A DNA stretch of 64,000 nucleotides from Triplophysa rosa (taxonomy: Eukaryota; Chordata; Actinopteri; Cypriniformes; Nemacheilidae), in NCBI RefSeq assembly GCF_024868665.1, contig NC_079892.1, forward strand, positions 7,638,251-7,702,250, in the 5' to 3' direction. The position numbers were made by a program, and so were the translations under genes. Under the pieces are notes generated by a model. It made no database searches. It saw only the letters and a list, made by a program, of their open reading frames with translations, and was not told the origin of the DNA. Of the stretch, positions 35,601 to 46,536 are shown piece by piece. How positions within the stretch are numbered: position 1 is the stretch's first letter; each line of letters starts with the position of its first letter.

Positions 35601-38600
35601 TTCACAATAGCTTCATAAAACAAGGAAAACTCTAGTGTGTGGATCGAGCCCTTGAACAAAATCTGGTTATGACATACGTCTCACCATTTGTGCTATGCTG
35701 CCGTGACCCCGGCGACGCTGTTGTGGTTGATGTTATTGTTGTTTTTGTAGATGTGGGACACGGCAGTGGCTCGCAGTCCTCCGCTTCTCTAGACGAATTG
35801 GCGGTGTTGAAAAAGTCCTCCACAAATTCAAAGTACTTCGCTGTGAACCACATTTCTTCTATGTAGTGACACTCGAATTCTATCATTGAATCCTCCTGGT
35901 AGTGCGGAAAAGCAATAAAAACAACACAAAGCAATTTGTATTGAAGCGTTTGAAGTGTTTTTTTACAAGGCTTAACAAAAGAAATAAATCTGGGAATTGA
36001 ATAATCCAATAGTGTACACAGAGAGCCGGATGGTTTTATTCCCAAGAAGGATAAGAAACTATTAAACAATGGAAAAAGCTGCAATGTGACTAAAACAGGC
36101 CCAAATTATTGCCATATGTTTTGTCACCTTTACAAAACAGCCGGTTTTGTGTCAGACCGCATAAAAATCGCATATAACTTGAGGGAACTCACCAAGCTTC
36201 TTCCCATGTGATATCGCATCTCTTGCAAGATTTGGACAAAAGTTCCTATATTATCTTTATTGGAAGATATGTTCCCAAACTTCTGCGCCAAGCCTTTTAA
36301 GCTCATCTCCAAGTGAAATACATTGAGCTTCACCCAGCACATGCCACTCTTAAAAAAAACCAACAACGTTATTTAATAAATAATATTAAATCATATTTTT
36401 ACTGCTGTAAATAGTTTCATGATGACAATATAAAAACTCACCACTTCTTTAGGTATATAACTTATTGTAATCTTGTAGTCCTTTGGAATATTCTGTTTCT
36501 ATCAAGAGAGAAAAAAAATCATACAACACCAATTCCACCTGGCAACATTTAATCATTAAAAGCAGGCTATACTGCATATGAACATTTGATCAACGATGAA
36601 GTCAGAAAAATGAAATGCTTCTCATGAGCAACCACAATGTAAACAAGAAATGAAACTAATTAGGTTTTGTTTTATGTAAAGTTATGGAAGCCGCAAACAT
36701 GTGTTACTTATTTGGCCCAAAAGTTTTACATTTTAATTACTGAATGTCAGTCTACAAGCAGCACGTACTGCATTACTTGGCAACATAGTTTGTAAGAAAA
36801 ACAATGAATATCATTAAAACAATGATCAAAGTGCTACAGTAAATAGTGCAGATGAAGGTAATAATCACAAAAAACCTGCCAAATACATTATAATATACTG
36901 TACATAAATGACTATATTATTGTACTGTAAATCTTCTTTCCACCTCACAAAATAAATATCAGCTCTTCTCCTTAGACCATTAATAAATCACTTTTGTTGT
37001 ATCTCACAAAAAATCTTAATAACCAAATTGGAAAAATCGCATGCAAGCTTCTTACCAACAAAGAAATCTTTTTGATGTCATCTGTAATGGGATTCCCTAT
37101 TTCACTGGAATAGGCAGCGACTGTCATGTACAGCAATAAATGGACACAGGTGCATATCCAAATCTGCAAAACAAAAAGCATGTATTATTATATATCAATC
37201 ATGTATCTGAAATCTTTAAGAAGGCAGATCTGGATCAGGCCATCCAAACGGTTTTGTATCCCGGCTCCTTATTATAATTTATAATCCCACTGTTTGAGTG
37301 AAGTGTGGCCAAAGAGAAACAGGTTTACGCTATTTTGAGAATAAATGGGTCTATTTCGATACAAATAAATGCTTTTTTTTTGTCTTCTGTAAATCAACGG
37401 TGCTGGCTTAGAGTTTATGGCTTTTGCGCCACTCTTCCCTGAGCTTGTTGCGTAACACAAGGCAGATTTCCTTTTAACCCTGATTACAAGGGTTATCCCT
37501 CGCAAAACAATACACGAGCTTTGTCAGGAGAAACGGGCGATGGAGAGTTTGGGGAGTTGATGTAAGACAGCAGAGCAGAGGGGAAGGAGAGGAGCGGCTG
37601 GTCAGATGTGAGATGCTTTGAGAATCAAACTACACGAATATAAAACTGATGCTTTTTTAAGGTCCAGTGTATGAAATTTAGCTGCATCTAGTGGTGAGGT
37701 TGCGAATTGCAACCAATGGCTCACTCCCCCCTACCTTTCGAGGCACTATGGTGGCTGACACAGCACTAAGATGTCGCTTCTTTGGCGAAGGAGATAACGT
37801 ATTTACGAAACGTACTCTGTAGAGTAGTTTGTCCGTTTAGGGCTACTGTAGAAACAACATGGTGAATTCCATGTAAGGGGACCCGCGGTGTATATAGATA
37901 GAAAGAGTTCATTCTAAGGTATTAAAAGCATAACGCTTCATTTTGTAAGGTCTTTATACACCTCTGAAGACATAGTTACATATATTATATTGCATTTCTG
38001 TCAATAGATCCTCCCAAAAACTACACATTGGACCTTTAAATGTATGACGTGCAGAAGTGGATATTTCCAAAAATCTATTAAGGATTGAGTTATGTTAGAA
38101 AAAAATAGAGGTAGACAAACCAGCAAAACATGCACTGGGGGGTTTAGCTCTTTACATAAAACAAGATTCTAGCTAAAACCATGAGGAAGCAAAAAAATTT
38201 TTTCAAAAGAAATCTAGTTACGAGTTTCTTAATGTTGTTTGAGGAAAGCACAGGGCTCGAGAACAATGTAATCTGAACGCCTGCAAGCGATCCAAGTCAC
38301 GTCAAAGCACCCCGAGTTTCCATGAAAATGTAACACGCATCTCCTTCTTTTCAGACAAAAGAAAAGGTCTTCCTGGTTCAATAGTGCATGCTTATTTGCA
38401 TCAGACCATAACTGAGATCGGTCATATGAAAATACTTAAAGTTTGTGCTTTGAATTTATGGATTGCATCAATAGCAAACAAAGAGCTGCTGCTACACATC
38501 AGAGCATCTGGAATTTAGTATTCGCTCAAACAAGCAGTTGAGCCGTAGCTAGTCCATCAGACAGTTTTACTGGAGGCTGTAATGAATTCTCACATGGTCA

Positions 38601-41600
38601 TAAATCTTAAGACCATAATTGACCCAGATGAGAATTTTTTGAAACTTGGTCACTGAAACTAACCCAGATGTTTTATTTGTTATTTATACATTATTTGACT
38701 CCTCAGAGACTTTCAAGTGCTTTTCTAATCAACAACAAACCTGAGTCTACAACAAGTGCTGGAACGCGAGAGGGAGCGCTTTTGGAGGCAACAACAAACG
38801 TCTGTCTGTCTCCTATTTGACCACTTGACCGTCCGAGCCCTGACTGCCGTAAATCAAGGGTGCGTTTTTAAACCCGAGCGCTGACAGGATCCAATGAAGA
38901 GCACGTTGCGTCTCGAACGACCACCTCAAACCCCACGTCCCATCTGACTGTCCCCCGTTTTGAGGAATGTGGATGGAAGTGTTCCAAAATAGGTTCTCGC
39001 ATTCATCACTTTTACTTGTAACATAAAGGTTAAAGAAAGTCACGTGCACACTGTGCACCCGATTGACCTTCCACTGTGGAATCTATACGTCTCGCTAAGA
39101 GAATTACCTGTCGGTGGAGCAGGCTATATGGCAGCTTTTAAAAACCTCACACGATTGCTTGTATAATCACAGCGAGTATCACGTCGACGTGAAATATAGA
39201 CCCCTTTTGATAAATCCCTCGGTTATATGCGATCGCAGAAACTCTACAGGGGTTTAGGCAGCAGAAAGGAAAAAGTTTTCAAATACATTCACAATGCATA
39301 CATGTATGTACACTGTACAGTAGTACCAATATCTATAGACCACTTTGCAAAATGTAAACACTGGTCCAGCAGCACTTCGGGTTTCATTTTTTAAAATCGG
39401 ATTTATATTATTCAATCTTAAAGATATTTGTTTAACATTTGGATTCGGTTATAAATGTTCTGTTGGTTGAATTCTGTTTAAGCATTTGTGCAATGTTAAA
39501 AACCCGAAACAGGAAGTTCTTCTATATAGACATAGTTTTAACTTATAGACATAGTATACTGTAGATTTGGGATGTCTACCAACTGACTTTTCGATTAATA
39601 AGGTTGAATAGTTTATCTAGAGCTTTTCTAGAGGCGTGATACCGTTACATTTAAATGTATGCATTTGGCAGATGCTTTTTTTGGACGTTAATCAGTATAT
39701 ATGATTTCTAAGAATCAAATCCACAATCTGCTTTAGCCGTCAGGCATTTCGTAAACCCCTTCTTCGAAGGTCTTTAAATTCTGTTAGCAGGCAGACAGCG
39801 TGTCAGGTCAATATTACATTTTAACCTTTAAAAACTCGTCTGGAGACCTCAGCATTCTCTTCCATTCTTATGTGTTTGTTCCAGCTGTTTAGTAATGCAA
39901 GAACGCGTTTTACCTAAACGCCCCTGAGTAACATGTCAAGCCGAAGTCAGGTGAAACCAAAACAAGTTTTCTTAAGACCGAATAGCCAACTAATTGTTAT
40001 GGCAAGCCCCAAATAATTTTTCAAAATGGTCGAGCTGGAATAGTTACCTTGAAACAACACATCAATGAGAGAGGTCTCTTTCAGTTACCCATCCGAAGGA
40101 GATGAGAGGCAGATGGGTTATTTCATTATGCCTAGAAAAAAAACGACCACTGGCGACCATGAATGCCAGAGTCATGCTTAGCAGACACTTTGATCGCCAG
40201 GGTTTATTAACTTTGCAAGCACAGAGCGACATGCTCATTTCAAACAACGTTCCATTGACAGCCTAATCTTATTAGCGAGGACATAGGCCAGTGAAAAAAA
40301 ATCGAATGTCCTATTCACCATCTTCCATAAGAAGGGTTTCACAGTCATCACTTGGATAAACTCCACAGGAAACATCGGGCTAACACATCAACTACAACTG
40401 CAAACCCGCGTGTGACACACAATGTTTGAGGCTCAAAGCACAAAGATCCTCAACAAGCTTGATAAACAGGATTTCTGGAATCTTTTAGTTTTGATTCTGA
40501 AAACTATCTGTTGTCGGAAGGCATCCATGTGACCTACTTATGCAGTCCAGAGCACGGAGAGGACAAACATCAGTGGCCGGAAAACTGGCGTAATCGTTTC
40601 AGTCTCCGTTATATGGCCAGTGACCAGCATCCACTCAAAAAACGCTCAAATCGAATTTGTATCGGCAAATTGCACTCAAGACTGCTCAGGTGCACTTTAA
40701 AACCCCCCGCTAACCGAATAAACACTATAGAAGACGGTATCACATGTCTCCGAGAGTATTTACACTTTCTCTTGTTGCCAGTCAAGCGAGCCTTTCTTAT
40801 CAGCCGTGACTTTACATTTGCGTGGCGGTAACTAGGATATTTCCTCACGGCTTTGCTAAAACGTAGGAAGCGCAATTGTACCGTTGTGCGCAGCTAAACA
40901 ACTCAAGATGTTTCGACACCAAGGCAAACCATAAAAGAGCGAAAAAAAGGAAAAGGCACAGCTTTTGTTGAGGTCACATCCGAAAGGCAACATCAATTAC
41001 GCGCCGACATCCCCTGATGAGTGTTTAAATAAAGGGCAACAGGCCACCAGAGTCCAATGAAATGCGATCTGGCTACCTGATAGCTAATTTTGAAGAGACT
41101 TTATGACTGGGTGGGTGCAAAAATAATAATACCTCACGTCTTGGTGGGAGGCCCTCATTTCAAGAGGTAACCAAGAAAAGTAAATTGTTATGCAAGTGGA
41201 ACCCTCCCAAAAGTCTTAAGAGATGTGAAAATCATTTAGAACATAAAAAAACCTAATAAACGATGGGCGACTCATTTCCAAACCCAAATGTATCCGGCCT
41301 GACCGACCACCTTGAACGCTGCTTCGGGTAAAGGAAAAACAGAGCCATGGAAAACACAATGCAGAACCAATACGATAGCAGTTAGGATCATATGTTCGTT
41401 AAAACTTGCATTGTCAAATGCGTTTGACATATTCATTTCACACAGGTCTCCAATAAAAGCAAATGATTTATTTGCCGGTGCTGTGATTTTGTCTATCCGT
41501 GGGTTCAATGCACTTTAGAGAGTCCATTACACAATTAAGCTGTTTCCAAACACAGATGAAGTTTCACCTTTTATTGTTTATGGTTATTCTCTATTGAGAA

Positions 41601-44600
41601 TCTTGTAGTATTTGGACTAGGCTCAATCTGTGTATAAAAGCCAGTAGCAAGGGAGAACAAAAGGAATATGGCCCAAATGAGCAGTGGAAAACGTTTGTAT
41701 AAAACAAATTTTAGAAGGTTTGCTGAACTTATCACCGACTATATTTTCCTGCAAAATAATGACTGTATTGCACATTTTCATGCTAAATAATGACTGTATT
41801 GCACAGTGAGTGTATGGCTGATAATATTATACATCGCTATCTGATTTGCAGATCATAAATCTCAGGTGTGAACTTAATGCACTGTCACGCCTACAGCACA
41901 AACAGGAAGAAAGGGTAAAGTAATAGTTATGCTTAAAGGGATACTTCACCCAAAAATTCTTGTCACCTTTCAATTCTGTCATCATTTACTCACCTTCGAG
42001 TTGTTCCAAATCTGTATAAATGTCTTTGTTCTAATGAACACAGAGAAAGATATTTGGAAGAATAGAACCAAACAGATCTTTCCCCCCATTGACTCCCATA
42101 GTAGGAAAAATTACTTTATCTTTTTTTTTTGTTCTGTTGAACACAAAAGAAGATATTTTGAAGAATGTAGAACAGCAAACAGTTCTGGGGCACTTTTGAC
42201 TACCATTGTATTTTTTCCTACTATGGTAGTCTAGTTATAAGCATTCTTCCAAATATCTTTCTCTGTGTTCATCAGAACAAAGACATTTATACAGATTTGG
42301 AACAACTCTAAGGTGAGTAAATGATGACAGAATTTTCATTTTTGGGTGAAGAGAATCATTTACAGCAAAAACAAAAACTTAGTTTCACCTAATTCTTCAC
42401 ATCATTCAAAGATGCAACACCAAAAACGCATTTTTTAAAGTATTTTTACTAAGGCATTTAAAATGTTTTTTTTTATTGTAAGAACCAAACCAACTGGGTC
42501 CAACATCCAAGAATGACATCATGAATTTGTAAGAAGGAAAGTATTGGAAAGACAAATATGAACATTTATGAATGCATATGTAGTTGACAAAAATACCGTA
42601 CATGTGTCATACTGTATGGTGTGACAGCAAAAATTTAGAAAAAAAACTGTTAACAATATATTATTTTATATTATTTATATTTATAATATAAAATAGCACG
42701 AGACAGACTTATCTTCATTGTTCGTTTTTTTCTAAATAATTTCTTTCACACCATTCGACACATTTATTTGTCAACTACCCATATGTTTAAGAATACCATA
42801 TTTATAAATGAATAAATAAACTTGTGTTATCCCGTATAATGCGTTGAAAATAATTTGACTGAATCAGTCTGGTTTTGTTATTTGTTTGCAGAAAACATCA
42901 CTACTGTCTTTTATATTGTAATAATGCAAATATTAACTAACATTGGCAGGAAGTTAGCAAACAAATTTTAGTTTACACAACACCTGTCAGCAATATGCAA
43001 CTTATGCAATCTGTAGCACAGTTGAGGTGTTAAAATACACAATACACTTTCTTAACATTTCTTGTTATCAGGGAAAATTCTTAGCTTATTGCAACAAAAT
43101 CATTCTGGAGGAAACTCGGTTTGCAGGAACTTCATCCATCATTTGGACATGCATGCCTTTATCACATTAAAACACACCTGATAGAATTCTGTGATGTGTT
43201 ACTCATGAAGAGGTTTTTTTTGTGTAGCACATTTCCTTATAGTCACATTGCAAGCTATCACTAATGTATTTCTGCCTGTGGGCTTGGCATCCAGTCGAAG
43301 GTGTTTGCTTTCATGGTAGATGTTTCACATAACTAACCCTAGGTTTGGCACAGAGGCCGACGCAAGACGCATCTGACGGCAGCAAATGCGCGCGTTCACG
43401 TCAATTATTATTTCACATACTGGGTTTGACTCGGTCACGGTGGCCGCAGAGAACTGTTCAATGAAACGCAGCCAGAGTCCAGCAAATAAAAAGCTTCCCA
43501 AATGCATTAAATTCCTTTTAAGAGATTAACCACCGAATCAAATGACTCATTCCTAATCAGAAATCGAAACGCTGTCATATGAGAGTAAACAAAGCGTCCT
43601 TTTGCATGTTTGCAAATGATTAACTCCGTGTAAGGTTACAAGCATTAATGCAGACGAGAAGGGAATGAGATTTCGAATATAAAGGTAGGTGTGTCCCATT
43701 CTTTGCCGGCTGCATTAGACAGAGCAATATGTTTGAAATGATACTTAAGGTCAGGGAGTCAAAGTCGAACCATGAGAATACTACATTGGGTCTCGTGTCT
43801 CAAAGATTTGAGCTCTGATGTGTAGCATAAGCCTCAAAACATCAGATAAAAGACTCGGTGATGAACTTTATAAAAAGCTAAATGAGCATTACAAGCATTG
43901 TACAAGCAATTAATCATTCTAAACTCCGTTTAATATAGTTTACTCATTGTTAACTCAGTGTAATATAGGAATATATATATAAACGACGAACGCAACATTT
44001 CAGTTGATTGACTTTAGAAACGAAAGGCAAGAAATGCGTTCACTGACGCACGCACTGCGTTTTAAGTCAATTTCCCAGCACAGTCAATGAAACGAACACA
44101 TTGCGCACCGTGCGTCTAGGCTACAGTCATTTTCACATCAAAGTCCAAAGGTCAATGTTCATCTTATCATATAGTCAAAGACTTCATATCCTAAACATTA
44201 TCATAAAAGATTTCCCTCGTATATCATGAGGACACCTCGGGTATATTTCTTGCAGCGTCAATAAAGCCTCTGTTATATGAGCGCGTGGATTATGTCGGAT
44301 GAATGTTTGATCCAAAACAATATCTCACCACAAGTCATATCGACTGTGAAATTGCTCCTGCGGGAAGATCAAAGCCTTTTGTTAATACTTTATCGACTGT
44401 ATTAAGTTAAAAATGACAACAAACAATTATGCGGTTTATCCACCCCTCCTTTGACTGTCTAAAATGATTACCAGCAAATCAAGTGCGCACATTTGGGCTT
44501 GTTCGTGCGTATTTATTTTAAATCTCTAAGTGGGTGAATCCAAGCATGCAAAACATCTAAATATGATTTCATGTTATTCAGACCACAACTAAAACACCGT

Positions 44601-44764
44601 TTTAATATACAAACATGCTATTAATTCACAGTTTCCCGGGTTGTTGTCTGCAGGGTGCACCGCGTTGCCAAACGCAACGCACAACCAAGCGCACAACGCA
44701 AACAACACAAGCAGAATTCCTCGCGTGAACGCAAAAGTCGTTTACTTACGTTTGGCTTCTTCAT
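32480..44764 (-). CDS. kitlga: Kit ligand a (stem cell factor), complete multi-exon gene
   Basis: Kit ligand is the dimeric four-helix cytokine for the Kit receptor, made as a type I membrane protein that can be shed; it acts on pigment cells, germ cells and blood. Coding exons were read with GT-AG junctions at 44,764-44,750, 37,163-37,056, 36,498-36,442, 36,348-36,193, 35,895-35,685, 35,128-35,093, 34,165-34,077 and from 33,990, giving about 262-271 residues (mammals about 273). Residues 1-25 form a signal peptide (MKKPNIWICTCVHLLLYMTV). The SCF domain follows (about 26-160), then a Thr/Ser-rich stalk (160-182), a short exon-6 linker, a transmembrane helix (about 205-223) and a basic cytoplasmic start (KIKSRR). 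N-glycosylation sequons are NIS (86) and NSS (145). Convergent tmtc3 supports the call. The a-paralogue assignment is from resemblance to zebrafish kitlga as remembered. The span includes 3' exon-like blocks whose coding status is open. Confidence 0.9.
32760..32816 (-). CDS. kitlga: kitlga exon 9 candidate (end of CDS or 3' UTR)
   Basis: 57 bp between the acceptor gttttccAG and the donor GTAAAT. Entered from exon 8 in phase 2 it reads ten residues and stops. In another frame all 19 codons are open (KQIKYDQGCVNPAPSYSTQ) and continue into the next block. The stop lies 26 nt before the downstream junction, so nonsense-mediated decay is not expected. Confidence 0.5.
32901..33474. repeat. TTAA foldback MITE in kitlga, interrupted
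   Basis: The ends are ttaaagggaaaattctgtca and tttttgggtgtacaccttta. Paired internal blocks (acagttctggggcacctttg and others) surround a second MITE at 33,011-33,206. It lies in the intron between exons 8 and 9. Confidence 0.75.
33011..33206. mobile_element. MITE nested in the foldback element, TA target
   Basis: The termini are CACTCTTAAAAA and TTTTTTAAGAGTG, flanked by TA on both sides (33,009-33,010 and 33,207-33,208). Inner blocks such as ggttctttaaagaacc are palindromic. The family is also present at 22,070. Confidence 0.75.
33874..33990 (-). CDS. kitlga: kitlga exon 8, cytoplasmic tail
   Basis: It opens IKSRRNASQTERSAEEGPAL and reads to DVEISEK before TAA at 33,876-33,874. That TAA overlaps a good donor, GTAAAG, with the exon ending at 33,878. 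If this donor is used, splicing to 32,816 gives ten further residues ending AV and TAA at about 32,786, for a total of 271, close to the mammalian length. Confidence 0.8.
   Translation of the reverse strand: MKSRRNASQTERSAEEGPALFSGEEAHIPPLDVEISEK
34077..34165 (-). CDS. kitlga: kitlga exon 7, transmembrane segment
   Basis: 89 bp, acceptor tgcacAG and donor GTACCT, ending in phase 0. It encodes VFLPKVVECSLMSLLAIPFI and continues AVLFLLVWK, a single hydrophobic helix of about 20 residues followed by Lys. Confidence 0.92.
34313..35051. repeat. TTAA foldback MITE in kitlga intron 6, interrupted by hAT MITE
   Basis: The left part begins atagttcaccta and contains paired blocks such as agctctggggcaccattgac. 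Its right end (aagtgaagtgtctctttaa) is split by the insertion at 34,712-35,036. Confidence 0.75.
34712..35036. mobile_element. hAT-type MITE, 8-bp duplication GAAGTGTC
   Basis: The termini are GGTAACACTTTACAATAAGG and the complement cattgtaaagtgttacc. A perfect 8-bp duplication, GAAGTGTC, lies at 34,704-34,711 and 35,037-35,044. The interior is a series of gttaatgcat-like inverted motifs. The family is common in fish. Confidence 0.88.
35093..35128 (-). CDS. kitlga: kitlga exon 6, short juxtamembrane exon
   Basis: 36 bp, symmetric phase 1-1, so it can be skipped without a frame change. With split codons it encodes EKHNGSPDGMEKG. The mammalian exon 6 is also skippable, is longer (28 codons) and carries the main shedding site. 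The nested MITE in the next intron ends only 49 bp downstream of this exon. Confidence 0.8.
35685..35895 (-). CDS. kitlga: kitlga exon 5, last helix and mucin-like stalk
   Basis: 70 codons plus one base (phase 1), acceptor ctaccAG and donor GTGAGA. It encodes FECHYIEEMW, then KYFEFVEDFFNTANSS, then DCEPLPC, then a run rich in Thr and Ser. Cys residues are at 121, 153 and 158 of the precursor. Confidence 0.93.
36193..36348 (-). CDS. kitlga: kitlga exon 4, helical core
   Basis: 52 codons, phase 0, donor GTGAGT. It starts SGMCWVKLNVFHLE, with the conserved Cys-Trp of the SCF fold, and includes the sequon NIS and the amphipathic segment FVQILQEMRYHMG. Confidence 0.93.
36442..36498 (-). CDS. kitlga: kitlga exon 3
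   Basis: 19 codons, phase 0 at both ends, acceptor cttgatAG and donor GTGAGT. It encodes KQNIPKDYKITISYIPKEV. The PKDY motif matches the conserved SCF N-terminal Pro-Lys-Asp-Tyr. Confidence 0.93.
37056..37163 (-). CDS. kitlga: kitlga exon 2, signal peptide and N-terminus
   Basis: 36 codons between the acceptor ttttgttttgCAG and the donor GTAAGA, phase 0 at both ends. It encodes IWICTCVHLLLYMTVAAYSS followed by EIGNPITDDIKKISLL. The hydrophobic core completes the signal peptide. The position of the first conserved mammalian Cys of mature SCF is occupied by Gly (EIG). Confidence 0.93.
37657..38039. mobile_element. TTAA-flanked MITE in kitlga intron 1
   Basis: It begins TTAAGGTCCAGTGTATGAAA and ends with the near-complement ctacacattggacctttaa. 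An inverted copy lies at 63,472-63,869 in the SLC23 gene. TTAA targets suggest a piggyBac-like or Kolobok-like source. Confidence 0.8.
38040..41932. other. kitlga intron 1, no exon recognised
   Basis: Open frames up to 106 codons exist but lack homology signals or splice context. A short SINE-tail fragment (tttaaatgtatgcatttggc) lies near 39,650-39,690 and a 30-bp tandem duplication (ataatgactgtattgcacat) near 41,750-41,812. Confidence 0.5.
41933..42352. repeat. TTAA foldback MITE in kitlga intron 1
   Basis: The ends are ttaaagggatacttcaccca and cattttgggtgaa-type sequence. The arms gtcatcatttactcaccttc and agtaaatgatgacagaattt pair. The extreme right TTAA is lost. Confidence 0.75.
42353..44740. 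other. Proximal kitlga intron 1, no exon recognised
   Basis: No coding signal was found. CpG-containing sequence near 43,980-44,130 could be regulatory or an old repeat; nothing decides it. Confidence 0.4.
44750..44764 (-). CDS. kitlga: kitlga coding exon 1
   Basis: Five codons (MKKPN) followed by a consensus donor, GTAAGT. Mammalian KITLG likewise starts with a tiny first coding exon encoding MKKTQ. The ATG context is weak (C at -3). Phase 0. Confidence 0.88.
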
Positions 44765-44801
44765 ATGGAACGAGAGGAGTAACTCCAATGTGAGCGAAAC
44801 C

Positions 44802-44948
44802 CTATTTTATCTTACTTCGGCGGGCAGGGAATGGGTTCTCTTCATCCCGATGGTGCATATCCAAAATCATCATAAAGTAGAATCCAAATGCGGGAGGGTA
44901 AGAAAGTCACCTAAATCTGCGTAATGTTGGTCCAGGCAGACGCTTCAT
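44802..44948 (-). promoter_or_regulatory. kitlga: Three upstream ORFs in the kitlga 5' UTR
   Basis: uORF1 44,948-44,907 (13 codons plus stop), uORF2 44,873-44,802 (23 codons plus stop) and uORF3 44,845-44,807 (12 codons plus stop). All end before the main ATG at 44,764. If transcription starts near 44,970 they would all be in the leader and would reduce or condition translation of Kitlga. Confidence 0.5.
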
Positions 44949-44964
44949 ACCGCACGGTGTACAA

Positions 44965-45040
44965 CAGACGGAAAGAATAAAGTTTTTCACGCGCAAAGCC
45001 TTTTATCGTGTGACTTCAGCGCATTCCCGCCCACCCCGGT
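44965..45040 (-). promoter_or_regulatory. kitlga: Probable kitlga core promoter
   Basis: On the minus strand a GC box overlapping an E2F-like site (GGGCGGGAAT, about 45,032-45,023) precedes a TATA-like GATAAAAGG (45,007-44,999). Initiation would be expected around 44,970, giving a 5' UTR of about 205 nt. Confidence 0.45.
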
Positions 45041-46536
45041 TTCTTACGAGCGTCTGCTGCTATGGATCTTTCTCTCACACACACGATCGATTTCACAATC
45101 ACCATCCGAACTTCCAGTCGTGACTTATTTGATGGATATGTGTTTCTGCAATTTTTTGCAGCGGGGTGTCTCGCGTTTATGGCTCTGGCGTGTCTGTATT
45201 TGAGATGTTTTGCGCTGGGAAAAATAACAATGGTTTTATTATTGTTAAACCATGTTTTTTGACAGAGTACCATTTGTAAACCATAGCTTTACTACAAATG
45301 TTACTGTTATAATTTATTTTCGTGCAGGAAGAAGCGCATTTTCACTGAGGTATAGAAAATGTCGACTTTTTTGTAGTCTCGTCAAGGCTGTTGCATGAAA
45401 TGTTCTCTTCCTCTTGATATGTAAACGACATGTACAGATAAACTTCAAAGTGACCCTCATGGAAGCTGCAATGCAAACACACCTCAACTGGCTAATTCGT
45501 CAAAACTTTGCGCAGAAAATGTAAACAAGTGTTTTGTAAAGTTGTTTTTACAAATGATGGTGCATTTTCGAGTGAACGTTCACATCACATGTCGCTCATG
45601 TTGTCAGATGTGATTAGCAAGTGAACAGTGACATCTCCAGCAGTAGTGCGTTTTCTGCTCTTGAGGTGCTGCCTATAGCTCACACACGACACACGGGTAG
45701 TCCGTTTTCACAGAAATATGTGACACTGAATTCTTGCTACACGTATTCTTCAATGTATGTTTCAAAACATAGGCTGTCATACGTTCTGAAAGGTTCACTC
45801 GGATGGTTGTATTACCATAAATGGACAGCTGCTTACCACATGTCCTCCTCCACGTACAAGTGCGCGTAAACACTTTACTAGACTGATATAACAGCGTTGG
45901 CAGTGCCTCGTATTTGGGATACTCAGTTAAACGTTTTTCTTAGCACTGTTTAAAGAGGCACATGGAAATGTTTTCACTCACAAGTTTCATTGTAGGTCTC
46001 ACATTACGCCATATTCATATTTTACGTAAAAGTGCACCGTAAATATTGCATAGCCAGAGCTTTGGTAAGGGCAAAAGGTGCTCTGGTGCTTAAGGCAGCT
46101 TGAACACACTAAGAAACGCCCATTGACAAGGGTTTGGTTTTATGTGGTTTTAAAAGGCAGGTTTATGAGAGATATTTTATACCACAATAATAGAAAGGTG
46201 TGAAGAAATTAATTAATGGGGCCTCATTCATAAATGACAAAAAACATATTGGTCCAGTTTCACAGACAAGGTTTAGCTTAAGCCAGGACTACACTGTAAA
46301 AAAAATCCCGTAAATAACAGATAAAGTACATCCTAACTCTCCCCCACTTATGTCTTAGAGGGCAGGGTACAGTGTCCACCTTTGACCAAACCCTTGCACT
46401 CTATTTTCAGAGAGAGTCTTATGTTTTATGGGTATGTCCGCTCTGTGAACTAATGCACTGTCATACCTCTCTGATCCTGATTTCATGTATTATTACAGCT
46501 TTTTCCTCTTTCTTCAGCTCTCACCAGGCTGTCATA
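45041..46536. other. Region upstream of kitlga, no gene recognised
   Basis: No supported gene. It may contain distal kitlga regulatory sequence, but no specific element can be named. Confidence 0.4.

Noticed and set aside
35639..35866. 75-codon + strand open frame
   Set aside because: Antisense shadow of kitlga exon 5.
40511..40831. 106-codon + strand open frame in kitlga intron 1
   Set aside because: No domain, start context or splice support.
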